Source: JAIOZK01 sp964468645
GTDB taxonomy: Bacteria > Bacteroidota > Bacteroidia > Bacteroidales > JAIOZK01
Reading direction: 5' to 3'
Assembly (NCBI GenBank): GCA_964468645.1
Contig: CAYXUU010000016.1
Location: 1 to 64,000, forward strand
DNA: 64,000 bases
Shown here: piece after piece, positions 32,947 to 42,126 of the stretch
Numbering within the stretch: position 1 is the stretch's first letter
Layout: every line of letters begins with the position of its first letter
Program-made: the position numbers and the translations under genes
The notes under the pieces: model-generated
What the model was told of the DNA's origin: nothing
Seen by the model: only the letters and a program-made list of their open reading frames with translations
The model's database searches: none

Positions 32947-34779
32947 ATGGATTCTACCCTGGTGTATCACAGTCAATTAACTTTTACAGGAATCGTTTAT
33001 ATTCCCTTTACAGTTATTCTTTTATATATCGCTTACCGGTATCATCGCTTATACCGCTCTACGAGCAACAATTTTTATACAGCACTTCATATTGCATTCG
33101 GGATTTTTGTCTTGGTGAGTCTTAGCGGTGCACTGGCAGGTTCTGTCTTTTCAAAGTCAGCATCAGGGATCAGGTTAATGTTAATCATCAGTTCCTATCT
33201 TTTAAGCTTTGGCAATGCTGTTCTTGGATATATCTTTATAAAAGAATCCAGCCTGAAACTATCACCATGGATCGGATTCCTGGCAATCCTCATCCCGGGT
33301 TTTATCATTTCGGTGATAACAATGTACGTCACAGTTAATCCCTTTATTGAACCAAGTGGGGGAGTTAACTGGGGAATGCCATTGTATATAAATTTTCTCA
33401 GGGTAATGATCTATCTCCTGGGTATTACGCCACTGACGATTTTAATGTATCATAAATTCATTTTCACGGGTAATAGCCAGGAAAAGAAACACTATCTTTT
33501 TCTCGCCATACTGTTCAGTTTCTTTTTGTTGATTGTAATCACAGATTTCATATTCGAACCCTTATTTAAGGTTAAGGCACTGTACAGCGAGGTTGCAATT
33601 TTTGCCGGATCGTTCATCGCAGCAATTGCTTATTTTACAACATATGAATTAATAATTTCAAAAGTCGAAAGCCAGTTCAGGATGATGATTGAAAACATGA
33701 AAGAGCTAATTGTCATCATTGATCAACAGGGTATTGTAAAGTATGCTAATCCGGCTATTATACAATTGCTTAACTATGAACACAAGAAGGTTGAAGGTAA
33801 TCCCATTACCAGTTTTATTCATGAGGATGACCAGGAATTAATAAAATTCAACCTTAGCCAGGCATTAAAAAAAGATGCAAATGGTAACATTGAATTCCGT
33901 TATCTAGATTCGGAATACACTCCTGTTTGGGTTGAAACAACCGGGCATTTTATACCGGTTACTCAATTTGCTAAAACTCAAAATGCCCTCTTACTGGCGT
34001 GTCATGATATTACGGAAAGAAAAGAAAATGAGCTTAAACTCCTTGAGGCTACCATAAAAGCCGAAGAAAGTGACAGGCTTAAAACAAGCTTCATCTCTAA
34101 TATCTATCATGAGATTAGAACTCCACTAAATGCATTACTGGGACTTTCTGATGTAATTTCATCAGAACCGGTTTCCGACATCGAACGAAAAGAATACAAG
34201 GTTTTACTTGATCAAAACAGTGACAGATTATTGAAAGTGATTGATGACCTCATTGAGATTGCAGAACTTGAAAGTGGCAAACAACTCACTGAAACAAGGG
34301 CCTGCAACTATAAAAATGAAATAAGTATTGCAGTTGAAAACCTGGAGAATGAAGGCAAAATCCTGAACAAAAGAATTAAGCTGGCCACACGATTTCCGGA
34401 AACAAAGCAAGCAGAAACAATCATCACAATACCACAGCGGGTGCAGCAGGTATTTAAAAATCTGCTAAGCAATGCGATTAAATTCACTGATAATGGTGTT
34501 ATTGAAATTGGTTATTTACCTGAATCGAACATCCCTGATACCATTACTTTCTTTGTGAAAGATACCGGGATAGGTATAGCCCCTGAGAATCAATCCCTGA
34601 TTTTTAAGCCTTTCAGGCAGATTGATCAAAGCCATACCCGGATTTATGAAGGTACAGGATTAGGGCTTTCAATTACACGAAAACTTATAGAATTACTTGG
34701 AGGTGAGATCTGGGTGGAATCGGAGATAGATAAAGGCAGTACCTTCTTTGTTCGATTACCAATTGAACTCAAAAATTAA
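32947..34779 (+). CDS. Sensor histidine kinase, 7TM input, PAS, HisKA and HATPase domains
   Basis: 610 residues from ATG 32947 (a GTG 60 bases earlier would add 20 residues but lies upstream of the -7 box). Seven hydrophobic segments in the first about 245 residues resemble the HisKA_7TM input domain. A PAS domain follows at about 255-375 (VIIDQQGIVKYANPAIIQLLNYE), then HisKA with FISNIYHEIRTPLNALLG at about 385 (phospho-His), and HATPase motifs NLLSNAIKFT, DTGIGIAP and GTGLGLSITRKLIELLGG. No receiver domain is fused and no response regulator is adjacent, so the partner is unknown. The signal is probably membrane-associated. Confidence 0.88.
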   Translation: MDSTLVYHSQLTFTGIVYIPFTVILLYIAYRYHRLYRSTSNNFYTALHIAFGIFVLVSLSGALAGSVFSKSASGIRLMLIISSYLLSFGNAVLGYIFIKESSLKLSPWIGFLAILIPGFIISVITMYVTVNPFIEPSGGVNWGMPLYINFLRVMIYLLGITPLTILMYHKFIFTGNSQEKKHYLFLAILFSFFLLIVITDFIFEPLFKVKALYSEVAIFAGSFIAAIAYFTTYELIISKVESQFRMMIENMKELIVIIDQQGIVKYANPAIIQLLNYEHKKVEGNPITSFIHEDDQELIKFNLSQALKKDANGNIEFRYLDSEYTPVWVETTGHFIPVTQFAKTQNALLLACHDITERKENELKLLEATIKAEESDRLKTSFISNIYHEIRTPLNALLGLSDVISSEPVSDIERKEYKVLLDQNSDRLLKVIDDLIEIAELESGKQLTETRACNYKNEISIAVENLENEGKILNKRIKLATRFPETKQAETIITIPQRVQQVFKNLLSNAIKFTDNGVIEIGYLPESNIPDTITFFVKDTGIGIAPENQSLIFKPFRQIDQSHTRIYEGTGLGLSITRKLIELLGGEIWVESEIDKGSTFFVRLPIELKN

Positions 34780-34797
34780 TAATTACAATCTGTGGCA

Positions 34798-34832
34798 TCT
34801 GTGGCTATCTTTCATTTATTTTTTGCCACAGA
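34798..34832. repeat. TCTGTGGC palindrome after the sensor kinase
   Basis: TCTGTGGC (34798-34805) pairs with GCCACAGA (34825-34832), loop 19. The 12-mer TCTGTGGCTATC recurs at about 36145-36156. A dispersed intergenic repeat type, possibly also a terminator. Confidence 0.55.
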
Positions 34833-34900
34833 GATCTGACAGAAAATAGAGATTTTTTTATTTATACCAATGAGTAATTCTATTTTTACACTACAATTTA

Positions 34901-35854
34901 ATGAATAAGATGGAAGAGCTCAATCCGGAAATCGAAATCCACCATAGAATAATATCTGAAAATCCACAACGCAGGATAATTTCCGAGCTGGGCGATTCAA
35001 CCTGGGGACAGTATATTATTCCCGGTCGTGATGAGACAACAGAAAAATCAAATAACGGTTTCAGAATTGTACTTTTTGGAAGTTATCTTCTGGGATATCT
35101 TTTACTCGAAACATTAAAGAAGCTTGAGGAACATAATCCGGGCAGGCTAAATATCTGTGGCTTGGTTACCGATGATCCTGCCGATCCAAATGCCAGGATC
35201 TCAGTTAAACGACGGATATGGAGATTGTACGGTGACGGGGAAACTGTAAGGCTTGAGACAGCCATGATGGAATCGGCTCTGAGAGGAGGTATTCCTGTAT
35301 ATTCCGGAGCAGTGAAAACAAATTATTTCAGAACATTACTTCAAAAATGGAATCCGGATGCAATACTGGTTTGTGTTTTCGGGCAGATCATCGATTCCCC
35401 AATAATTGATTTTCCTGCCTATGGAATATATAATTTTCATCCGGCAGATCTTAAATCCGGATTTGGTGCCGGCCCTCAACCCTTTATGGATTTAATCAAC
35501 AGAGATGCAAAAACATCCAAGTTTACAATACATCAGTTAACGGAGGTCCTTGACTCCGGGCCGGTGGTGGGCCAATCGTCACCGATTAATGTCAGGTTTA
35601 AAGATGGAAGTATAACAGATAATATCCTCGTATTGGATGATAAAATGTTAATGCCAATAGATGTTATGGGGACCGAATTTGCAAAAACCCTTGTCCTCAA
35701 AAAGGAAGAAGGCCTGACTGGTAAGATCAATCATCTTGATTTCTCAAAACATTTCACCCCTGAATACAGAAAAAAATTGATGGAACCGGTAAAATCGCAT
35801 GTGCCATCGAATAAACTGCCCCGACCTTCGCGGTATGTAGATTATACGATTTAA
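34901..35854 (+). CDS. Formyltransferase-like enzyme (methionyl-tRNA formyltransferase superfamily)
   Basis: 317 residues. The central Rossmann part (about 45-240) carries superfamily hallmarks: NPDAILVCVFGQII at about 148-161, the catalytic Asn-His pair in YNFHPADLKSGFGAGPQP at about 175-192 (normally HPSLLPxxRGxxP), and the Asp in TEVLDSGPVVG at about 213-223. The N-terminal 45 residues and the C-terminal part differ from MTF, and the usual hydrophobic cap is not obvious. It probably transfers a formyl group from formyl-THF, but the acceptor is unknown; sugar-nucleotide or amino-acid formylation are possible. It stands alone, 121 bp after the kinase. Confidence 0.72.
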   Translation: MNKMEELNPEIEIHHRIISENPQRRIISELGDSTWGQYIIPGRDETTEKSNNGFRIVLFGSYLLGYLLLETLKKLEEHNPGRLNICGLVTDDPADPNARISVKRRIWRLYGDGETVRLETAMMESALRGGIPVYSGAVKTNYFRTLLQKWNPDAILVCVFGQIIDSPIIDFPAYGIYNFHPADLKSGFGAGPQPFMDLINRDAKTSKFTIHQLTEVLDSGPVVGQSSPINVRFKDGSITDNILVLDDKMLMPIDVMGTEFAKTLVLKKEEGLTGKINHLDFSKHFTPEYRKKLMEPVKSHVPSNKLPRPSRYVDYTI

Positions 35855-36069
35855 TTAGTTCACGGATTCTCAATTGGTGAAGGGGTGGTAATTGCTCAGT
35901 TAATTTTGAATATCGATTAATCGGAAAATCACAAAATTGTGAATTCCCTTCGCATATGGTGGGAAATATCTGAATTCATCCTTTTAATTTCACATGTAAG
36001 TAGAGCTTAAATACCTGTTACTGTCAGGATCATACTATAGGCCAATACGAATAATATTATTCGGCTTTA

Positions 36070-36118
36070 ATTCGTGCATTTGTGGCATCTTCTGAATTTT
36101 TGCCACGAATTCACGAAT
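36070..36118. repeat. ATTCGTG/TGCCAC palindrome (18-bp arms)
   Basis: 36070-36087 and 36101-36118 pair at 16 of 18 positions. The wording (CCACGAATTCACGAAT) is of a type I remember as widely dispersed in intergenic DNA of Bacteroidota and other phyla. Confidence 0.7.
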
Positions 36119-36151
36119 ATCAATTCAATATTTTATTAGTGGAATCTGTGG

Positions 36152-36278
36152 CTATCCTCTTTGCCTGAATTCCGAAGGAGCTTTCCCGGAAATCCTGTTA
36201 AAGGTTTTATTCAGCTTCTTATTTACCACCTGTGAAATATGATGGGTGAGCACAAGTATATTTTTTGAAATATACGGG
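36152..36278 (-). pseudogene. Possible remnant of an AraC-family regulator C-terminus
   Basis: The minus strand can be read without interruption for about 41 codons up to a TAG at 36154-36152. The peptide includes HISQVVNKKLNKTF and ends RISGKAPSEFRQRG, resembling the second helix-turn-helix and the final GxxPSEFR motif of AraC regulators. There is no upstream coding continuation that I can follow and no start. Could be chance similarity. Confidence 0.35.
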
Positions 36279-36344
36279 AGCGATATAAAAAAACATAAAT
36301 ATTGTGATCAGGTAGCTTCATACCTATTGATTGTAAAACGAAAA

Positions 36345-36374
36345 TTTGATTATTGGATTAAACAACTATTTTTG
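36345..36374 (+). promoter_or_regulatory. Promoter of the exported C1 peptidase
   Basis: TTTG (36345-36348), 18 bases, TATTTTTG (36367-36374), then 28 bases to the ATG. A good consensus match. Confidence 0.6.
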
Positions 36375-36402
36375 CATTTTAATTAATTAAATATTCAGAC
36401 CA

Positions 36403-37611
36403 ATGAAAAAATTAATCACAGTATTTATTGCACTATTCTTGATTTCATTTTTAACACCTGTTGCTTCAGCACAGGAAAAAGAAGAAAAAGAGAAGAAAGG
36501 ATACGAATTTAAGATTACAAAAAAGATACCTCACACTTCGGTGAAGAACCAGTACCGTTCGGGCACCTGCTGGAGCTTTTCAAGTATAGGATTGCTGGAG
36601 GCTGAGTTACTCCGAACGGGTAAGGGAGAATATGATCTGTCGGATATGTTTGTAGTAAGAAATGCTTATCCCGCAAAGGCAAAAAAATATGTCCGTTTCC
36701 ACGGACATCTGAACATGGCTGGTGGCGGTGGCAACAGTGATGTTCTCTGGTGCCTTAAAGAAAAAGGGATGGTACCCGAAGAAGTTTACAGTGGCAAAGT
36801 GATCGGCGAGGAGAATCATGTTCATGGTGAGATGGACAAAGTCTTGAAAAGCTATGCCGATGGAGTGGTGGCAAATAAAAACCGTAAACTCACACCCGTC
36901 TGGGATGAAGGATTTGAAGCCCTTTGTGATGTTTACCTTGGCAGCTACCCCGAAACATTTTTTTATAATGAAAAAAAATATACACCTGAAAGTTTTGCAG
37001 AAGAAATGGGATTGAACGCTGATGATTATGTAGAACTTTCTTCCTATACCCATCATCCGTTTTACGAACAATTTGTTCTTGAAGTACCTGACAATTGGAT
37101 GTATAGTTATGTTTATAATGTTCCGATGGATGAATTGATTGAAACCATCGACTATGCCATTGATAAAGGATATACCGTTGCCTGGGGGGCTGATATAAGC
37201 GAGAAAGGTTTTTCATGGAAGAATGGTGTGGCCATCGTTCCCGATGCCGAAAAAACAGACTTATCAGGTACGGAAAAAGAAAAATGGGAAGCACTGACCA
37301 CCGATGAAAAGAAAAAAGCACTTTACAGTTTTGATGGACCTGTTAAGGAGAAGGAGATCACACAGGAAATGAGGCAGGAAGCCTTCGATAACTATACCAC
37401 CACCGATGATCATGGTATTTTGATTGTAGGAAGCGCTGAAGATCAGGATGGAAATAAGTTTTATTATGTAAAAAATTCATGGGGTGATACCGATCACATT
37501 TATGATGGTTATTTCTATGCTTCCAAACCGTTTGTTGAATACAAAACCATGAATATTATGGTGCATAAGGATGCCATTCCGAAATCAATCCGCAAGAAGC
37601 TGGGTCTTTAG
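36403..37611 (+). CDS. Exported papain-fold (C1B, bleomycin-hydrolase-like) peptidase
   Basis: 402 residues. Signal peptide 1-24 (ends ASAQ), then a short Lys/Glu linker and the C1 fold: catalytic Cys56 in YRSGTCWSFSS, His337 in DDHGILIVG and Asn358 in YVKNSWGD. The order and the long insert between Cys and His fit the C1B family (bleomycin hydrolase/PepC), which are usually cytoplasmic aminopeptidases of about 450 residues; export is the unusual point, although Bacteroidota have such members. It probably degrades peptides in the periplasm. Monocistronic, with its own promoter and a 19-bp-stem terminator shared with the convergent kinase gene. Confidence 0.87.
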   Translation: MKKLITVFIALFLISFLTPVASAQEKEEKEKKGYEFKITKKIPHTSVKNQYRSGTCWSFSSIGLLEAELLRTGKGEYDLSDMFVVRNAYPAKAKKYVRFHGHLNMAGGGGNSDVLWCLKEKGMVPEEVYSGKVIGEENHVHGEMDKVLKSYADGVVANKNRKLTPVWDEGFEALCDVYLGSYPETFFYNEKKYTPESFAEEMGLNADDYVELSSYTHHPFYEQFVLEVPDNWMYSYVYNVPMDELIETIDYAIDKGYTVAWGADISEKGFSWKNGVAIVPDAEKTDLSGTEKEKWEALTTDEKKKALYSFDGPVKEKEITQEMRQEAFDNYTTTDDHGILIVGSAEDQDGNKFYYVKNSWGDTDHIYDGYFYASKPFVEYKTMNIMVHKDAIPKSIRKKLGL

Positions 37612-37665
37612 AGTTGTTTACTGAAGGACGTTATTATCAGGCATTATTTACTTTCTTATAATATT

Positions 37666-37710
37666 ATCCCAAATTATGCATTAGTCACTTTCTAATGCAT
37701 AATTTGGGAT
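37666..37710. terminator. Bidirectional terminator with a perfect 19-bp stem
   Basis: 37666-37684 and 37692-37710 are exact reverse complements with a 7-base loop, followed by TTTTTC on plus and preceded by A/T-rich sequence for the minus direction. It lies between the convergent peptidase and hybrid kinase genes. Confidence 0.85.
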
Positions 37711-37762
37711 TTTTCAATGTGTTTATTTGTTTACCCTGATACGGGTACTCTTATTTGTTATT

Positions 37763-40462
37763 TTAGAAATATTTATTAATGATTCGTACCAAACTTTCCT
37801 TTGAGACCGGTTTGGCAATATGATCGTTACATCCGGCTGCTATAGCATTTTCACGATCACCTTCAAGGGCATAAGCTGTTTGAGCGATTATAATGATATC
37901 CTTATTAAATTTCCGAATTTCTTTTGTGGCTTCATATCCATTCATCTCAGGCATTCTGATGTCCATCAGAATCAGGTCAAGATCATTAACGCTATGGCAA
38001 ATTTCCACCACCTCAATTCCGTTTTTCGCATGATAAATTTCTTTGCCGATATCTTTAAGTAAGATGGAAAGGTGCATAACTGCTTCATTTTCATCTTCGG
38101 CAATTAGAATATTTAAATCCTTAAATTTACTTATATTATTTATTACAGGTTTAAACGCTTCAACAGCAGTTGGTTCATTATCATAAACTACATAAGGAAT
38201 GATAAAATAAAACTCCGAACCAACTCCTTCACAAGATTCTACCCATAATTTACCACCCAACATTTCAACATAGGCTTTTGTAATGGCCAATCCTAATCCG
38301 GAGCCTTCAAAAGCTTTGGTATCTTCATTGTTGGCCTGTACAAAACGTTCAAAGATAAGCTGTTGTCTGTTCCCGGGAATACCAATGCCAGTATCTTTAA
38401 CAAAAAATTCCAGGTATTCTCCATTTTTCTTATAGCCAAATTCAATATCTCCCTCAGGAGTATATTTTATAGCATTTTTAATAAGGTTTGTCAGGATGGA
38501 ATTAAGCTTGGACCTGTCAGTTTTAATAATCGCTTCCGTATCAGGCAGCGAATTTATTATATTCAGTTGCAATCCTTTTTTCTCAACTTCTGGTTTAAAA
38601 AAAGAATAAAAATATTTGATCAGTGTGTTAACATTAACATCCGAAACTGAAACCTCAACCTGTCCTGCTTCTATTTTTGAGATATGTATCAGGTCATTAA
38701 TGGTATTAAGCATCCTGTGACCACTGTTTTCGATTATATCAATGTATTTTTTCTGATCACTGCCGGATAGATTAGGTTCTTTTAAAAGTTCAGCAAATCC
38801 CAGTATACCATTCATGGGTGTACGTATTTCATGGCTCATATTGGCCAGAAAGGCTGATTTCAAGCAATCACTCTCTTCTGCTTTTTCCTTGGCCTTTATA
38901 AGATTTTCCTCTGCATTTTTATGATCTGTAACATCCCTGAAACTCCACACCCTTCCAACGGGCAAACCATCAATTAATTGCGGTTTTGAATAACGTTCCA
39001 ATACACGGCCGTCTTTAAATTTCAGAACATCAAAGCTTTCATCTTCAGGTTTTGCATATAATTCCTGAACTCTTGCAATAAATTCTTCAGGATCAATCAA
39101 TTGTCCTATAATATGCTTCATGGCATGCTTTGCATTTTCAGGTGAAACCAGATCTTTGGTTTTTCCTTCAGGAAATATATCATGCGTTATCTTCCAGATT
39201 TTAATAAATTGATTATTGTAATCCACGATCCTTCCTTGAAGATCTACTACCAGAATACCGTCGGCTGTAGATTCCAGGGTTGCCTGAAGAAGAGACATCG
39301 CTTTAGTTAGGAATATTTCCGCACTTTGTTTCTCAGTAATGTCGTTCACCACCTGGATGATGCATTTTTCCCCGTTAATTTCAATGATCTCACCAGAAAA
39401 AAGACCCACACGTTCTTCGCCTGCCTTGGTGAAGAACCTAGTTTCAAAGTTACTGAATGATCCATGGTCCCGAAGCTTCTGTAATACGCGCTTGCGATCC
39501 ATCGGATTAACCAGTTCCAGTTCGAGGGAAGTATGACCGATAACTTCTTCACGACTATAGCCACTAAGCCTCTCAACTGCTTCGTTGACTTCTACAAATT
39601 GTCCATCAGCCAGGCGGGTGATCAGAATTGCCAGGGGGCTTGATCGAAATGATTTCGAAAACTTTTCCTCACTCTTGAGCAAGGCCTCTTCCGATTTTTT
39701 ACGTTCGGTAATGTCTCTTATAATACCCTGATATGAAACAATAATACCTTGCTTATCCTTTACCGGAACAGCGGTAACTAAAGCATGAATTTTACTTCCG
39801 TCTTTTTTCTTAAGGTCAAAAGGGTGTTCTTTAATGAACCCTTTTTGGTCGATAATTTTTGTGTAGTTGTTCCTGTCATCAGGGTTAATATAAAGATCCC
39901 TGGTGCTGACCTTCAGCAGTTCCTCCTTACTGGCATAACCGAATAATTTAACTGCAGCATCATTCATATCCAGCCATCTGCCGTCTCTGGAGGTTATGTA
40001 TAAACTATCCATGGTGGTTTCGAAGAAAACACGGTATTTTTCTTCGTTTTCTCTTAGTTTCTCTTCGGTCAGTTTACGTTTGGTAATATCTCTTCCTATC
40101 GCTTGGAATTCAACCAGCTTACCATTATTATCAAAAAAAGCCCTGTTAGACCATTCATGCCATCGAATTTTACCATCTCTATCGAAAACCTCATGTTCAT
40201 GCGTTTTAAATTCATTTTCAGGTGAAAATGAATTGAGATGTTTCTTTATTCCTTCATGGGCATTTTCAGGAATCATTTTTAGAAAATTAACATTGATGAG
40301 TTCATTTGACGTTTTCCCCCAGTTTCGGGCATAGGATTCACTTACATAAGTCAGAGTTCCGTCAGGTTTGAAACGACAGATCATTTCTTTTTGATCTTTT
40401 GCGATGGCTTGATACTTTAACTCAATGTTTTTTTCCAGGTCCACTTTTTTGATCTTTTTCAT
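37763..40462 (-). CDS. Hybrid sensor histidine kinase with four PAS domains and a receiver
   Basis: 899 residues when started at ATG 40462 (KKIKKVDLEK); an open frame continues 56 codons upstream, but that part looks non-coding. Four PAS domains at roughly 15-135, 140-260, 265-385 and 390-510, several followed by the PAC motif (DITKRK, DITERKKSEE, DITEKQ, DVTDHKNAEE). HisKA with FLANMSHEIRTPMNGILGFAELL at about 540 and HATPase with NLIKNAIKYT, DTGIGIPG and GSGLGLAITKAYVEMLGG. C-terminal receiver at about 780-899 (ILIAEDEN; LILMDIRMPEMNGYEA, the phospho-Asp; final Lys in HIAKPVS). No transmembrane segments: cytoplasmic sensing. Output partner not nearby. Confidence 0.9.
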   Translation of the reverse strand: MKKIKKVDLEKNIELKYQAIAKDQKEMICRFKPDGTLTYVSESYARNWGKTSNELINVNFLKMIPENAHEGIKKHLNSFSPENEFKTHEHEVFDRDGKIRWHEWSNRAFFDNNGKLVEFQAIGRDITKRKLTEEKLRENEEKYRVFFETTMDSLYITSRDGRWLDMNDAAVKLFGYASKEELLKVSTRDLYINPDDRNNYTKIIDQKGFIKEHPFDLKKKDGSKIHALVTAVPVKDKQGIIVSYQGIIRDITERKKSEEALLKSEEKFSKSFRSSPLAILITRLADGQFVEVNEAVERLSGYSREEVIGHTSLELELVNPMDRKRVLQKLRDHGSFSNFETRFFTKAGEERVGLFSGEIIEINGEKCIIQVVNDITEKQSAEIFLTKAMSLLQATLESTADGILVVDLQGRIVDYNNQFIKIWKITHDIFPEGKTKDLVSPENAKHAMKHIIGQLIDPEEFIARVQELYAKPEDESFDVLKFKDGRVLERYSKPQLIDGLPVGRVWSFRDVTDHKNAEENLIKAKEKAEESDCLKSAFLANMSHEIRTPMNGILGFAELLKEPNLSGSDQKKYIDIIENSGHRMLNTINDLIHISKIEAGQVEVSVSDVNVNTLIKYFYSFFKPEVEKKGLQLNIINSLPDTEAIIKTDRSKLNSILTNLIKNAIKYTPEGDIEFGYKKNGEYLEFFVKDTGIGIPGNRQQLIFERFVQANNEDTKAFEGSGLGLAITKAYVEMLGGKLWVESCEGVGSEFYFIIPYVVYDNEPTAVEAFKPVINNISKFKDLNILIAEDENEAVMHLSILLKDIGKEIYHAKNGIEVVEICHSVNDLDLILMDIRMPEMNGYEATKEIRKFNKDIIIIAQTAYALEGDRENAIAAGCNDHIAKPVSKESLVRIINKYF

Positions 40463-40695
40463 GATTATACTGGCTAATTTCAATACATGTAAGTAATCCT
40501 TCTGATTCTGACTGCAATATAGCAAAATAATATGAAAACATAAATCATATCTGATTAATAAACAGCAAAATGTATAATCGTGAAATCTTTTGGAAGCTAA
40601 GCTCTGGACATTTGTAATCCTAAATTGCAAAATTGTAAATTAGCAAAATGATTTCGGAATCCGAAACAATGAAACAATGAAACATATCTGGGATT

Positions 40696-42126
40696 TTACC
40701 CCACAAACTGATCCCTGAAATTTACCAGGTAAACTTTCTCCGTAGCACGAGTGGTGGCGGTATATAACCAGCGCAGGTATTCTTTGTTAACCATTTCCTC
40801 GGTTAGATAACCCTGATCAATAAAAACTGTTGGCCACTGCCCGCCCTGGGTTTTATGACAGGTCAGGGCGTAAGCAAATTTAACCTGTAGGGCATTATAG
40901 TAAGGATTGTTTTTAACTTTATCTATCCTTTTCCGTTGGCTGGTTTCCTCCTCATAATCCTGTATCACTTCATCAAAAAGTCTTCGGTGGTCTTTATTCG
41001 ATAATGCAGGCCCTTCAACAGTAATAGTATCAAGCAACACAAGTGCATCGATTGTTTTTTCATCCGGATAATCGATCAACCTGAAGGTGATGTCTGCAAA
41101 CCTGAAACCGTATAATTCTTCGGTCTTACGAATCTGCATCACCTCAATCAGGTCTCCGTTTGCAACAAACCCGGCTCTTGATGTATTATCAAGCCAGTAA
41201 TAATTATTCTTAACCACCATCATGATATCCCCGGCAGAAATTTCATTATCCCTGAAAAGCATCCGGTTCCTGATTTCCTGGTTGAAAAGGTTTGCTCTTT
41301 TATTTGATCTTGTGATAATGATGGTGTTCTCGAGTCCGCTTCTGCTATATGCCGTATTGATAGCATCCTCCAGTTCAATGCCCGTAATATTTACAATATC
41401 ATCGTGTTGTTTAAGATGGAATAATGGAAAAGGGATTTCACCAATTCCTATCATATTTCGAAGAGCGGTTGCATTCGACAAAATGCCTGATTGAAAGGAT
41501 TGCCTTACCACTTCTTTCAACTCCATCGAAAACATTTCAAAACCATAGGTAGCCTTTAAGAATTCCAGATCGAGTGCCGGGCTTATATCCAGTCCAACCG
41601 GGGGCAATTGTGCCGTATCACCAATCAGAAGAAGCCGGCAATTCTCGCCTTGATAAACATAATTAATCAGGTCATCGAGAAGGTTACGGGATGCGAACAT
41701 GCTGAAATTCTCCGGTGGAGGGCTTTCCGGTATCATAGATGCCTCATCTATTATAAAGAGCGTATGACGGTGTGGATTATCAAATAATGTTAGCATTGAA
41801 GTTCCATCGGGCCTGGAGGTAAGCAGGTATATTTTTTTATGTATGGTATAGGCTCTTTGTCCGGAATAAGAAGTAAGTACTTTAGCAGCCCTGCCTGTAG
41901 GAGCCATCAATACGGACCTGCCTTTAAGATGTGGCAAGATATTTACCAGGGTACTTACAATAGACGTTTTTCCCGTTCCGGCATAACCCCTTAATACGAA
42001 TAGAGACTGATTACTTCTGTATAATAAAAAGTCGGCCAGTTTATCAATTAGTTTATGCTGACCGGAAGTAGGCTCATAACTGAAGTTATTGAGAAAAAGA
42101 CTTATGATATCTTCTTTAACGATCAT
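40696..42126 (-). CDS. RecD-like superfamily 1 DNA helicase
   Basis: 476 residues. Walker A GYAGTGKTSIVSTL at about 48-61, Walker B FIIDEASMIPE at about 125-135, motif III LLLIGDTAQLPPVG at about 161-174, and the C-terminal UvrD_C_2 part with ALTCHKTQGGQW at about 425-436 and the SF1 motif VI YTATTRATEKVYLV near the end. It is shorter than RecD2 and lacks an N-terminal HhH region; similar short AAA/Pif1-RecD-like helicases are common in Bacteroidota. Probably a 5'-3' helicase in repair. Its start codon abuts the tamL stop, so the two genes are co-transcribed though functionally unrelated. Confidence 0.85.
   Translation of the reverse strand: MIVKEDIISLFLNNFSYEPTSGQHKLIDKLADFLLYRSNQSLFVLRGYAGTGKTSIVSTLVNILPHLKGRSVLMAPTGRAAKVLTSYSGQRAYTIHKKIYLLTSRPDGTSMLTLFDNPHRHTLFIIDEASMIPESPPPENFSMFASRNLLDDLINYVYQGENCRLLLIGDTAQLPPVGLDISPALDLEFLKATYGFEMFSMELKEVVRQSFQSGILSNATALRNMIGIGEIPFPLFHLKQHDDIVNITGIELEDAINTAYSRSGLENTIIITRSNKRANLFNQEIRNRMLFRDNEISAGDIMMVVKNNYYWLDNTSRAGFVANGDLIEVMQIRKTEELYGFRFADITFRLIDYPDEKTIDALVLLDTITVEGPALSNKDHRRLFDEVIQDYEEETSQRKRIDKVKNNPYYNALQVKFAYALTCHKTQGGQWPTVFIDQGYLTEEMVNKEYLRWLYTATTRATEKVYLVNFRDQFVG

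Larger units (their letters stand above)
35855..36402. other. 548-bp spacer with repeat words and a possible regulator remnant
   Basis: No intact gene. It contains an 18-bp-arm palindrome (36070-36118), the repeat word TCTGTGGCTATC near 36145, a minus-strand AraC-like fragment (36152-36278) and the promoter of the following peptidase (36345-36374). The part 35870-36060 shows nothing I can interpret. Confidence 0.6.

Noticed and set aside
36607..37071. Open frame of 154 codons antisense to the C1 peptidase
   Set aside because: Sense frame has signal peptide and catalytic residues; the antisense product is rich in Phe/Ile/Cys with no motif.
40463..40630. N-terminal extension of the hybrid kinase by 56 codons
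   Set aside because: The extension is Cys/Leu/Phe-rich without domain similarity, and the PAS region begins properly after the ATG at 40462.
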